Positions 1 to 6,300 of a DNA stretch of 11,890 bases are shown piece after piece. The translations under genes and the position numbers were made by a program. Below the pieces are notes generated by a model. The model did not search any database, was not told where the DNA came from, and saw nothing but the letters and a program-made list of their open reading frames with translations. The DNA is from Bacillota bacterium (GTDB lineage: Bacteria; Bacillota; Limnochordia; JAAZLZ01). The DNA is taken from assembly GCA_012799075.1 (NCBI GenBank), contig JAAZLZ010000026.1, positions 1 to 11,890 on the forward strand, in the 5' to 3' direction. The number at the start of each line of letters is the position of its first letter. Position 1 is the stretch's first letter.

Positions 1-41
1 ACTTCCTCATATCCCAGGTACTGGCATTACTCATGAAATAG
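1..41 (+). CDS. secE: Preprotein translocase subunit SecE, 3' end only (tentative)
   Basis: The last twelve codons of a reading frame enter from the left, in the frame that starts at base 3, and read FLISQVLALLMK before a TAG at 39-41. This short hydrophobic end with a final basic residue fits the C-terminal end of the single membrane helix of SecE, the small essential subunit of the SecYEG channel. secE lies immediately upstream of nusG in most bacteria, which is the main reason for the call. The stop codon runs into the SD of nusG (41-48), so the two genes would be co-transcribed. Twelve residues are too few to prove identity: the other two forward frames also reach stops nearby, and only position and hydrophobicity support this one. 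Confidence 0.55.
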   Translation, partial: FLISQVLALLMK

Positions 42-74
42 GGAGGTGAGGGGCCCTTAGGGGCCCCTTTGGTG
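42..74 (+). promoter_or_regulatory. nusG ribosome binding site with a hairpin in the SD-to-start spacer
   Basis: A strong SD (GGAGGTG, 42-48) is followed by a perfect inverted repeat: GGGGCCC at 50-56, loop TTAG at 57-60, GGGCCCC at 61-67, extended by A49-T68. The first possible start codons in frame are TTG 69, GTG 72 and ATG 75, so the linear gap from SD to ATG is 26 bases, too long for normal initiation. If the 49-68 stem folds, only 6 unpaired bases remain between SD and ATG, the usual spacing. A weak alternative SD (AGGG from 59) exists but would be masked in the stem. The stem and the distances are seen directly; the role is inferred. Confidence 0.7.
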
Positions 75-605
75 ATGGGACAGGGAAGACAGTGGTATGT
101 AATCCATACCTACTCCGGATATGAGAATAAGGTCAAAGCGAACCTGGAACGCCGTGTGGAATCCATGGGGATGGAGGATAAGATCTTCCGTGTCCTGGTG
201 CCCACCGAAGAGGAGATCGACTTTAAGGACGGCAAGAAAAAGGTCGTCAAGCGAAAAGTGTTCCCCGGGTATGTCCTGGTGGATATGATTATGAGCGATG
301 ATTCCTGGTATGTTGTGCGCAACACCCCGGGAGTCACCGGCTTTGTCGGTTCCGGGAGCAAACCCATTCCCCTGAAAGATGAAGAAATGAAGGGGATCCT
401 AAAACAGGTGGGCGAGGATGAACCTAAGCCTCGGGTCGCGTATCAGGTGGGGCAGGAGGTCAAGGTCATCTCAGGACCCTTTGTCAATTTTACCGGCATC
501 ATTGAAGAAGTAAACATGGAGCGGGGCAAGTTGAAAGTCATCGTGTCCATGTTCGGCCGGGAAACACCCATGGAGTTGAACTTCGGTCAGGTGGAGAGAA
601 TGTAA
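75..605 (+). CDS. nusG: Transcription elongation and antitermination factor NusG
   Basis: NusG binds the clamp of RNA polymerase, modulates pausing, and can couple transcription to translation or termination factors in the cytoplasm. The 176-residue protein has the usual length. The N-terminal NGN domain opens with RQWYVIHTYSGYENKVK (from residue 5) and contains the conserved VFPGYVLV segment and the NTPGVTGFVG segment. The C-terminal KOW domain (about 122-176) runs from the VGQEVKVISGPF motif through the family signature around GKLKVIVSMFGRETPMEL. I chose ATG 75; in-frame GTG 72 and TTG 69 lie just upstream and would add only one or two residues, and no other in-frame start exists before the secE stop. 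The gene follows secE and precedes rplK by 18 bases, the standard arrangement. Its initiation region carries an unusual spacer hairpin, described separately. Confidence 0.97.
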   Translation: MGQGRQWYVIHTYSGYENKVKANLERRVESMGMEDKIFRVLVPTEEEIDFKDGKKKVVKRKVFPGYVLVDMIMSDDSWYVVRNTPGVTGFVGSGSKPIPLKDEEMKGILKQVGEDEPKPRVAYQVGQEVKVISGPFVNFTGIIEEVNMERGKLKVIVSMFGRETPMELNFGQVERM

Positions 606-623
606 GGCGGGGAGGTGGGAATA

Positions 624-1049
624 GTGGCGAAAAAAGTAGCAGGGATCATCAAACTCCAGGTCCCCGCGGGGAAGGCCAACCCGGCGCCTCCGGTAGGTCC
701 TGCCCTGGGTCAGCACGGGGTGAACATCATGGAGTTTTGCAAGACATTCAACGAACGCACAGCCAACCAAGCTGGCATGATTATCCCCGTGGAGATCACC
801 GTCTTTGAAGACAGATCCTTTACCTTCATTACGAAGACGCCCCCAGCCAGCATTTTGCTGAAGAAGGCTGCGGGGATCGAGAAAGGCTCGGGGACTCCCA
901 ATGTGCAGAAGGTGGCCCGGGTCTCCAGGGACAAGGTGAAAGAAATTGCCGAGTTGAAGATGCCCGACCTGAATGCCACCAGCCTGGAAGGGGCCATGCG
1001 CATCATCGAGGGCACAGCCAGGAGCATGGGAATTGTCGTTGTTGACTAA
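624..1049 (+). CDS. rplK: Large ribosomal subunit protein L11 (uL11)
   Basis: L11 forms the base of the GTPase-associated stalk on 23S rRNA, near the site where EF-G and EF-Tu act and where thiostrepton-class antibiotics bind. The 141-residue product matches the usual family length exactly. It begins MAKKVAGIIKLQVPAGKA and has the proline-rich N-terminal segment (P20, P22, P23, P26) that contributes to thiopeptide binding, followed by the C-terminal rRNA-binding domain with GTPNVQKVARVSRDKVKEIAE-type sequence and the terminal GTARSMGI motif. I chose GTG 624 because the SD GGAGGTG (611-617) lies 6 bases upstream and the protein then starts as the family does. GTG 615 overlaps the SD and is unlikely. 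The gene lies between nusG and rplA in the usual order. Confidence 0.97.
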   Translation: MAKKVAGIIKLQVPAGKANPAPPVGPALGQHGVNIMEFCKTFNERTANQAGMIIPVEITVFEDRSFTFITKTPPASILLKKAAGIEKGSGTPNVQKVARVSRDKVKEIAELKMPDLNATSLEGAMRIIEGTARSMGIVVVD

Positions 1050-1056
1050 GGACTAA

Positions 1057-1088
1057 TTGTGGGAGGACTTTTGTCCGATTGACCACAA
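1057..1088 (+). promoter_or_regulatory. Putative L1-binding mRNA structure before rplA
   Basis: The rplK-rplA gap folds into two stacked stems: TTGTGG (1057-1062) with CCACAA (1083-1088), and GGAC (1065-1068) with GTCC (1073-1076) around a TTTT loop. They are separated by an asymmetric internal loop, GA on the 5' side (1063-1064) and GATTGA on the 3' side (1077-1082). As I recall it, the L1 site of the Methanococcus L1 mRNA has the same arrangement, with GA opposite a six-base loop beginning GA and ending A. The 3' strand ends in the first bases of the rplA SD (AAAGGAGG, 1087-1094), so occupation could block rplA translation. The fold is seen in the sequence; L1 binding is inferred from similarity of shape and position. 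Confidence 0.55.
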
Positions 1089-1101
1089 AGGAGGAAAGCA
1101 C

Positions 1102-1812
1102 ATGTCTGTGCGGGGGAAGCGTTATCAAGAATTACTGAAGCTGGTGGACAGGGAGAAGGCCTACACTCCCCGGGAAGCCATCGAACTGGTTAAGCAGACG
1201 GCTACGGCTAAGTTCGACGAGTCGGTGGATGTGGCCATGAAGCTGGGCGTAGATCCCCGGCACGCCGATCAACAAGTGCGGGGCACCGTTGTTTTGCCCA
1301 ATGGCACCGGCAAAGAGGTCCGGGTGGTCGTCTTCGCCAAAGGCGAAAAGGCCAAGGAAGCCGAAGAGGCGGGAGCCGACTTTGTCGGAGCGGAAGAGCT
1401 CGCCGAGAAGATCCAGGGCGGCTGGCTTGATTTCGATGCCGCGGTGGCCACGCCCGACATGATGAGCGTCGTTGGGCGCTTGGGACGCATCCTGGGTCCC
1501 CGGGGCCTGATGCCCAATCCGAAGACGGGCACCGTCACCTTTGATGTGGGGAAGGCCGTGCGGGATTTCAAAGCCGGCAAGGTGGAATACCGGGTGGATA
1601 AGTCGGCCGGCGTCCATGTGATCATTGGCAAGGCATCCTTCACCGAAGAGCAGCTCATCGAGAATTTCAAGGCGCTGATGGAAGCCATCATCAAGGCCAG
1701 GCCCGCTGCCGCGAAGGGTTCTTACTTAAGGTCGGTCGCCATAGCATCCACCATGGGGCCGGGGATTAAGGTTTCGCCCCAGGAAGTGGTGGCGGCCTTA
1801 ACAGAAAAATAG
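1102..1812 (+). CDS. rplA: Large ribosomal subunit protein L1 (uL1)
   Basis: L1 builds the mobile L1 stalk that helps move deacylated tRNA out of the E site, and in several organisms it represses translation of its own mRNA. The 236-residue product is within the normal range. It starts MSVRGKRYQELLKLVDREKAY, has the YTPREAIELVKQTATAKFDESVDVAM segment typical of domain I, and carries the L1 signature around LGPRGLMPNPKTGTVT. The VEYRVDKSAGVHVIIGKASF region returns to domain I. ATG 1102 is preceded by the SD AAAGGAGG (1087-1094) at a 7-base spacing. A possible upstream in-frame extension to 1057 runs through the SD and the hairpin and is rejected. The stop is followed by the rplJ leader. Confidence 0.97.
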   Translation: MSVRGKRYQELLKLVDREKAYTPREAIELVKQTATAKFDESVDVAMKLGVDPRHADQQVRGTVVLPNGTGKEVRVVVFAKGEKAKEAEEAGADFVGAEELAEKIQGGWLDFDAAVATPDMMSVVGRLGRILGPRGLMPNPKTGTVTFDVGKAVRDFKAGKVEYRVDKSAGVHVIIGKASFTEEQLIENFKALMEAIIKARPAAAKGSYLRSVAIASTMGPGIKVSPQEVVAALTEK

Positions 1813-1837
1813 AGGGTTACAAGGGAATAGTCCATGA

Positions 1838-1924
1838 CCGTAGACAGCAGGCGGCGCAAGCCTTAATGGGATTGGATCCCACCGGCCGAGGTTGGAGCAG
1901 GCAGGTCTCCGCGCGCGTCTACGG
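1838..1924 (+). promoter_or_regulatory. Ribosomal protein L10 leader (rplJ leader RNA)
   Basis: The rplA-rplJ gap contains the L10-binding leader known from Firmicutes (Rfam L10 leader family). The closing helix is perfect: CCGTAGAC (1838-1845) pairs with GTCTACGG (1917-1924), and these strings are the same as I recall from the Bacillus leader. Inside are the conserved ACAGCAGG start, a GGC-GCAA-GCC tetraloop hairpin (1853-1862), TTAAT (1863-1867), a lineage-specific looking hairpin GGGAT-TGG-ATCCC (1868-1880), and the GCCGAGG segment (1885-1891) that forms the kink-turn side of the site. The L10(L12)4 complex is known to bind this RNA to control rplJ-rplL. I did not compute an alignment; the inner pairings besides the hairpins are approximate. 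Confidence 0.85.
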
Positions 1925-1937
1925 GGGCCGATTTTTT
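1904..1937 (+). terminator. Putative attenuator stem in the rplJ leader
   Basis: GGTCTCCG (1904-1911) can pair with CGGGGGCC (1922-1929) over 8 bp, including two G-U pairs, with a 10-base loop. It is followed by GA and six T residues (1932-1937), the form of a weak intrinsic terminator. The 3' arm shares bases 1922-1924 with the closing helix of the L10 leader (1917-1924), so the two structures exclude one another. This suggests transcription attenuation, as described for Bacillus rplJL, but the direction in which L10 acts here is not clear from the fold. Confidence 0.5.
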
Positions 1938-1971
1938 ATCCATAGATGCCCTTGTGGAGGAGGTGAAACTT

Positions 1972-2493
1972 GTGCCAAGACCAGAAAAGGTGGCAGAAGT
2001 AGATAGGATCGCAGAAAAGCTCCGTGAGGCCCAGGGGGCCGTTGTGACCGACTACCGGGGGCTGAATGTAAAAAGCATCACCGAGCTTCGCCGACGCCTT
2101 CGGGCGGAAGGTGTGGAATACCGGGTGGTGAAAAACACCCTGACCAAGCTCGCCGCGGAAAAAGCCGAACTGTCCGATCTTGGTGAATATCTGGCGGGCC
2201 CTACGGCGATTGCCTTTGGATACGATGACCCTGTCGCTCCGGCCCGAATCATCGCCGGGTTTGCCAAAGAATCCAGATTGCTCACCATCAAAGGCGGAAT
2301 CGTGGATGGGCAAGTCATTGACGCTGCCGCAGTAGGTGAGCTGGCTGAACTGCCTAGCCGGGAAATCCTCCTGGCGCGGGTGGTGGGGGGTATGCAGGCT
2401 CCCATCAGCGGTTTGGTTAATGTCCTGCAAGGCAACATCCGCAGTCTTGTGTATGCCCTCGATGCCCTGAGGCGTCAGAGGGAAAGCGCTTAA
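1972..2493 (+). CDS. rplJ: Large ribosomal subunit protein L10 (uL10)
   Basis: L10 anchors the L7/L12 dimers to 23S rRNA next to L11, forming the stalk that recruits translational GTPases. The 173-residue product has the normal length. The N-terminal rRNA-binding domain contains VTDYRGLNVKSITELRRRLRAEGVEYRVVKNTL (about residues 24-56), a hallmark of the family, followed by GPTAIAFGYDDPVAPARII. The C-terminal helix (about 135-170) that binds L12 ends in LVYALDALRRQRES. I chose GTG 1972, which has the SD AGGAGGTG ending at 1965 six bases upstream. GTG 1954 lies within or before this SD and is unlikely. The gene is followed by rplL after 25 bases, and its leader contains the L10-binding RNA. Confidence 0.96.
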   Translation: MPRPEKVAEVDRIAEKLREAQGAVVTDYRGLNVKSITELRRRLRAEGVEYRVVKNTLTKLAAEKAELSDLGEYLAGPTAIAFGYDDPVAPARIIAGFAKESRLLTIKGGIVDGQVIDAAAVGELAELPSREILLARVVGGMQAPISGLVNVLQGNIRSLVYALDALRRQRESA

Positions 2494-2518
2494 AGCAAAT
2501 TGAGGGAGGAAGATTAGG

Positions 2519-2893
2519 ATGACAAAAGAAGAAATCCTGGAAGCTATTGAAAAGATGACGGTTTTGGAACTATCCGAGCTGGTAAAGGCCATGGAGGAGA
2601 AGTTCGGCGTTAGCGCCGCAGCCCCGATGGCGATGGCCATGCCTCAAGCGGGCGCCCCTGCCGCGGAAGCAGAAGAAGAGCAGACCGAGTTCGATGTGGT
2701 CTTGGCCAGCATCGGTGATAAGAAGATCCAGGTCATCAAGGTGGTTCGGGAGATCACCGGCCTTGGTCTGAAGGAAGCCAAGGAAGTTGTGGACGCTGCC
2801 CCCAAGGCCGTCAAGGAAGGGGTCAGCAAGGAAGAAGCCGAAGACATCAAGGGCAAGCTGGAAGAAGCAGGAGCAACCGTCGAAATCAAATAA
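2519..2893 (+). CDS. rplL: Large ribosomal subunit protein L7/L12 (bL12)
   Basis: L12 is the multi-copy acidic stalk protein whose C-terminal domain contacts EF-G, EF-Tu and initiation factors. The 124-residue protein shows the three expected parts: an N-terminal dimerisation helix pair (residues 1 to about 32, EILEAIEKMTVLELSELVKA), an Ala/Pro/Met/Glu-rich flexible hinge (about 33-58), and the globular C-terminal domain with EFDVVLASIGDKKIQVIKVV and the GLGLKEAKEVVDAAPKAVKEG segment, ending in GATVEIK. ATG 2519 follows the SD GGGAGGA (2504-2510) by 8 bases. rplL is expected in excess over the other ribosomal proteins; a stable hairpin directly after the stop may help this. Confidence 0.97.
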   Translation: MTKEEILEAIEKMTVLELSELVKAMEEKFGVSAAAPMAMAMPQAGAPAAEAEEEQTEFDVVLASIGDKKIQVIKVVREITGLGLKEAKEVVDAAPKAVKEGVSKEEAEDIKGKLEEAGATVEIK

Positions 2894-2899
2894 GTCGGG

Positions 2900-2919
2900 G
2901 CGGGGAGTTTTCTCCCCGC
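2900..2919 (+). terminator. Stem-loop after rplL (partial terminator or mRNA end)
   Basis: GCGGGGAG (2900-2907) and CTCCCCGC (2912-2919) form a perfect 8-bp stem with a TTTT loop, starting 6 bases after the rplL stop codon. There is no T tract behind it (the next bases are ATCCTACAATTT), so it is not a standard intrinsic terminator. It could pause polymerase, or stabilise or define the 3' end of an rplJL transcript. Confidence 0.6.
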
Positions 2920-3023
2920 ATCCTACAATTTGGCAAAGTCCGGTGGGACGGGAATAATGGCAAATCCTGGGGGAAATGCTCCATTCCATGGGTATTTGCG
3001 CGGGGTTGCCCGGTCAATTTTTG

Positions 3024-3052
3024 TTGACAGTCTTTAGAGCCCATGGTATCAT
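3024..3052 (+). promoter_or_regulatory. Main sigma-A-type promoter for rpoB-rpoC
   Basis: A perfect -35 box TTGACA (3024-3029) is separated by exactly 17 bases from TATCAT (3047-3052), which matches the -10 consensus at five of six positions and is preceded by TGG, giving an extended -10. Transcription would start near 3059, leaving a leader of about 295 bases before rpoB. It gives rpoB-rpoC a promoter separate from that of rplJL. Confidence 0.85.
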
Positions 3053-3082
3053 TAAACAGTGTCTCATGAAATATTGTGTTTG

Positions 3083-3093
3083 AGGCCTTGCTT
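3083..3093 (+). repeat. 11-base direct repeat, copy 1 (AGGCCTTGCTT)
   Basis: The same 11 bases recur at 3283-3293, exactly 200 bases downstream, where they form the 3' arm of the hairpin before rpoB. Copy 1 also lies in a small local hairpin (GGCCT 3084-3088 with AGGCC 3096-3100). Because it is identical to the hairpin's 3' arm, it can pair with the hairpin's 5' arm (3257-3267) instead. Confidence 0.7.
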
Positions 3094-3222
3094 GCAGGCC
3101 AATAGTCTTTGGTGGAGCTGGGTGGCGGCAACGGGAGGTTGTGAAGAGGGAGTCCCTGCCCAATGAGTGATCAACCCGATGCATCAGGGTATAACTACCA
3201 GTAGGGTGACAAATAATATATG

Positions 3223-3251
3223 TTGTGACACATTCCCGTGCCCTAGATAAT
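3223..3251 (+). promoter_or_regulatory. Possible second promoter upstream of rpoB
   Basis: TTGTGA (3223-3228, four of six matches to the -35 consensus) and GATAAT (3246-3251, five of six to the -10 consensus) are separated by 17 bases, with an AT-rich tract (3210-3224) before them. Start of transcription would be near 3258, so the RNA would begin with the 5' arm of the 3257-3293 hairpin and lack copy 1 of the repeat. Moderate match only. Confidence 0.4.
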
Positions 3252-3256
3252 TGTGG

Positions 3257-3295
3257 AAGCGAGGCTTATAAGAGGCTCTTGTAGGCCTTGCTTTT
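3257..3295 (+). terminator. 17-bp hairpin with short T run in the rpoB leader (putative attenuator or RNase III site)
   Basis: Bases 3257-3273 pair without interruption with 3277-3293, closing a three-base loop GGC: 17 bp of which three are G-U (3261-3289, 3266-3284, 3269-3281). The run TTTT (3292-3295) overlaps the end of the stem and is followed by CG. The G-U pairs hold only for + strand RNA and not for its complement, which argues for a function in the transcript. It resembles a weak intrinsic terminator 62 bases before the rpoB start. A stem of this length could also be cut by RNase III, as known in the E. coli rplL-rpoB gap. Confidence 0.6.
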
Positions 3296-3356
3296 CGTCA
3301 TGTTAACGGCGCTGTGGGTGGAGTGGCTCACAAACTGGATAGAGGGGTGATGCCAG

Positions 3357-6300
3357 GTGGCCGTTTCTTATGCTGTGGCAAAAAGGGAAAGGTACAATTT
3401 CGGCAAGATTAAAGAGATTTTGGACATGCCGGATCTGATCGAGATCCAGCGCCGCTCTTACAAGTGGTTCCTGGAAGAGGGAGTAGCGGAAACCTTTCGA
3501 GATGTCTCACCAATTCAAGATTTTACTGGAAACCTGGTCCTTGAGTTTATTGATTTCGCCTTTGGGGAGCCTAAATACGAGGTCGAAGAATGTAAAGATC
3601 GAGACGTAACTTATGCTGCTCCGATGAAGGCGCGAGTGCGCTTGATCAATAAGGAAACCGGTGAAGTCAAGGAGCAGGAAGTCTTCATGGGGGATTTCCC
3701 CTTGATGACGGAGCAGGGAACCTTCATTATTAATGGAGCGGAACGGGTTGTGGTCAGCCAGCTGGTTCGCTCGCCCGGGGTTTACTTCAGCCGGGAGCGC
3801 CATACCAGCGGGAAATACCTTTACCAAGCCAGCATAATTCCTAACCGAGGCGCCTGGTTAGAGTTTGAAACGGATGTCAACGATGTCATCAACGTTCGTG
3901 TCGATCGCACCCGCAAGATTCCCGCGACGGTTTTGCTGCGGGCCATGGGGTTGGGCACGAATCAAAAGTTGATGGAGGCCTTTGGAGAAGATGTTGTCCT
4001 GCGCAATACTATTGAGCGGGATACGGCTAGTACCGAAGAAGAGGCTCTAATCGAAGTCTATAAGAGGCTGCGGCCCGGCGAGCCGCCGACTCCGGAAAGT
4101 GCTCGGGGCTTGTTTGAAAGTCTATTTTATGATCCTAGACGATATGATCTGGCTCCCGTGGGCCGCTATAAACTAAATAAGAAGCTGCGCCTCGGGGAGC
4201 GGATCGTCGGTGGGGTTTTGGAAGCCCCGGCGGCCCATCCTGAGACAGGGGAGATTTTGGCTGCCGAAGGCACTCGCTTGGATCGACGGCTGGTCATGAA
4301 GCTGGAGGCCGCGGGGGTGCCCATGGTTCTCCTTCGGGGACGGGACGGGGGAAGCCCGGTTAAGGTTCTAAGCAACGCCCGCCCGGAAGGCAAGACCATC
4401 ACTCCCGAGGATGTGGTTGCCGTGGTGAACTACATCAGCAACCTCATCCACGGCATCGGAAGCGTCGATGATATCGATCATTTGGGCAACCGGCGCTTGA
4501 AAGCCGTGGGCGAGCTGCTCCAGAATCAATTCCGGATCGGCCTTTCCCGGATGGAGCGGGTGGTCAGGGAGCGGATGACCATCCAGGACGTGGACATTAT
4601 TACTCCCCAAGCCTTGATTAACATCCGCCCTGTGGTTGCGGCCATCAAAGAGTTCTTTGGCTCAAGCCAGTTGTCCCAGTTCATGGATCAGACCAACCCC
4701 CTGGCCGAGCTGACCCACAAGCGAAGGCTGAGTGCTTTGGGTCCCGGGGGACTGAGCCGGGAGCGGGCAGGCTTTGAAGTCCGGGATGTGCACCATTCCC
4801 ACTATGGGAGGATGTGTCCCATTGAGACCCCGGAGGGCCCCAACATTGGGCTCATCGGATCTTTGTGCACCTATGCCCGGATCAATGAATACGGGTTCAT
4901 CGAGACCCCCTATCGCCGGGTGGAGGATGGTCATGTGACCGACGAGATCGTCTACCTCACCGCGGACGAAGAGGACAACTACGTGGTGGCCCAGGCCAAT
5001 GAAGTCCTTGATGATGAGGGGAGATTTGTCAAGAACCGGGTGGCGGCCCGCTACAAAGACCAAATTCTCATTGTGCCCGTGGAAGAGGTGGACTTTGTCG
5101 ATGTTTCTCCCAAGCAGATTGTGAGCATCGCCACTGCTCTGATTCCTTTCCTGGAAAATGACGATGCCAGCCGGGCCTTGATGGGGGCCAACATGCAGCG
5201 GCAGGCCGTTCCCCTTCTCAAGGCGGAAGCCCCATTCGTTGGAACGGGGATGGAGTACAAAGCGGCCATTGATTCTGGTGTATGTGTTGTGGCCAGGCAT
5301 CCGGGGACGGTGGAGAAGGTCACCGCGGATGAGATCCGGGTCCGCAGGGAAGATGGGGATGTGGATACGTATCATTTGCTGAAGTTTATCCGTTCCAACC
5401 AGGGCACCTGCATCAACCAAAGGCCCCGGGTGACCCCCGGCCAACGGGTTGAAGAAGGCGAGCTGCTCGCCGATGGACCCTCGACGGATCAGGGGGAGCT
5501 GGCCTTGGGACGCAACGTCCTTGTGGCCTTCATGCCCTGGGAGGGGTACAATTACGAGGATGCCATCCTTATCAGCGAAGAACTAGTTAAGAATGATGTT
5601 TTTACTTCCATCCATATAGAAGAGTATGAATGTCAGGCCCGGGATACCAAGTTGGGACCGGAAGAAATCACCCGGGATATCCCCAACGTGGGGGAGGATG
5701 TCTTGAAGGATTTGGACGAGATGGGGATTATCCGCATCGGCGCCGAAGTCCGTCCTGGGGACATCCTAGTTGGGAAGGTCACCCCCAAAGGGGAGACGGA
5801 GCTGACCGCGGAAGAGCGGCTTCTCCGGGCTATTTTCGGCGAGAAAGCCAGGGAGGTCCGGGATACTTCCCTGAAGGTGCCCCATGGCGAGTCGGGCATC
5901 GTCGTCGATGTGAAGGTTTTCGAACGGGATGCCGGGGATGAACTCTCCCCAGGCGTAAATCGCCTGGTCCGGGTCTACGTGGCCCAGAAGAAAAAGGTTT
6001 CCGAAGGGGACAAAATGGCGGGCCGCCATGGCAACAAGGGCGTCATCGCCAAGATTCTGCCCCAGGAGGATATGCCTTTCCTGTCCGATGGGATGCCGGT
6101 GGAGATTGTGCTCAACCCCTTGGGGGTGCCCTCCCGGATGAACCTGGGACAGGTGCTTGAGACCCACCTGGGCTGGGCAGCGAAGGCCCTCGGACTGCAT
6201 ATGGCCACCCCCGTCTTCGACGGGGCAACGGAAATGGAGGTCCTTAAGACCCTCAAAAAGGCCCGTTTGCCCGGGGACGGCAAGACCGTCCTTTATGACG

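Larger units (their letters stand above)
2894..3356 (+). other. Long rplL-rpoB intergenic and rpoB leader region
   Basis: This 463-base stretch has no convincing gene. In order it holds a stem-loop after rplL (2900-2919), a near-consensus promoter (3024-3052), a leader of roughly 295 bases with two copies of AGGCCTTGCTT (3083-3093 and 3283-3293, exactly 200 bases apart), a small hairpin GGCCT/AGGCC (3084-3100), a weaker promoter (3223-3251), a 17-bp hairpin followed by a short T run (3257-3295) and the rpoB SD (3341-3350). It appears to separate the rplJL unit from the rpoBC unit. Only a 26-codon and a 13-codon frame lie here, neither with a good ribosome binding site. Confidence 0.75.

Noticed and set aside
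2957..3037. 26-codon frame MANPGGNAPFHGYLRG... before the rpoB promoter
   Set aside because: The SD is weak, the frame overlaps the -35 box and runs into the promoter spacer, and the sequence has no recognisable features.
3115..3140. GGGTGGCGGC segment in the rpoB leader, slightly like the T-box consensus
   Set aside because: The T-box core continues with an ACCGCG-type segment that is absent here, and rpoB is not a T-box regulated gene.
3163..3204. 13-codon frame MSDQPDASGYNYQ in the rpoB leader, a possible leader peptide
   Set aside because: The nearest SD-like purine run (3145-3151) is about 11 or 12 bases away, there is no run of regulatory codons, and it does not overlap the hairpin, so it does not look like an attenuation peptide.
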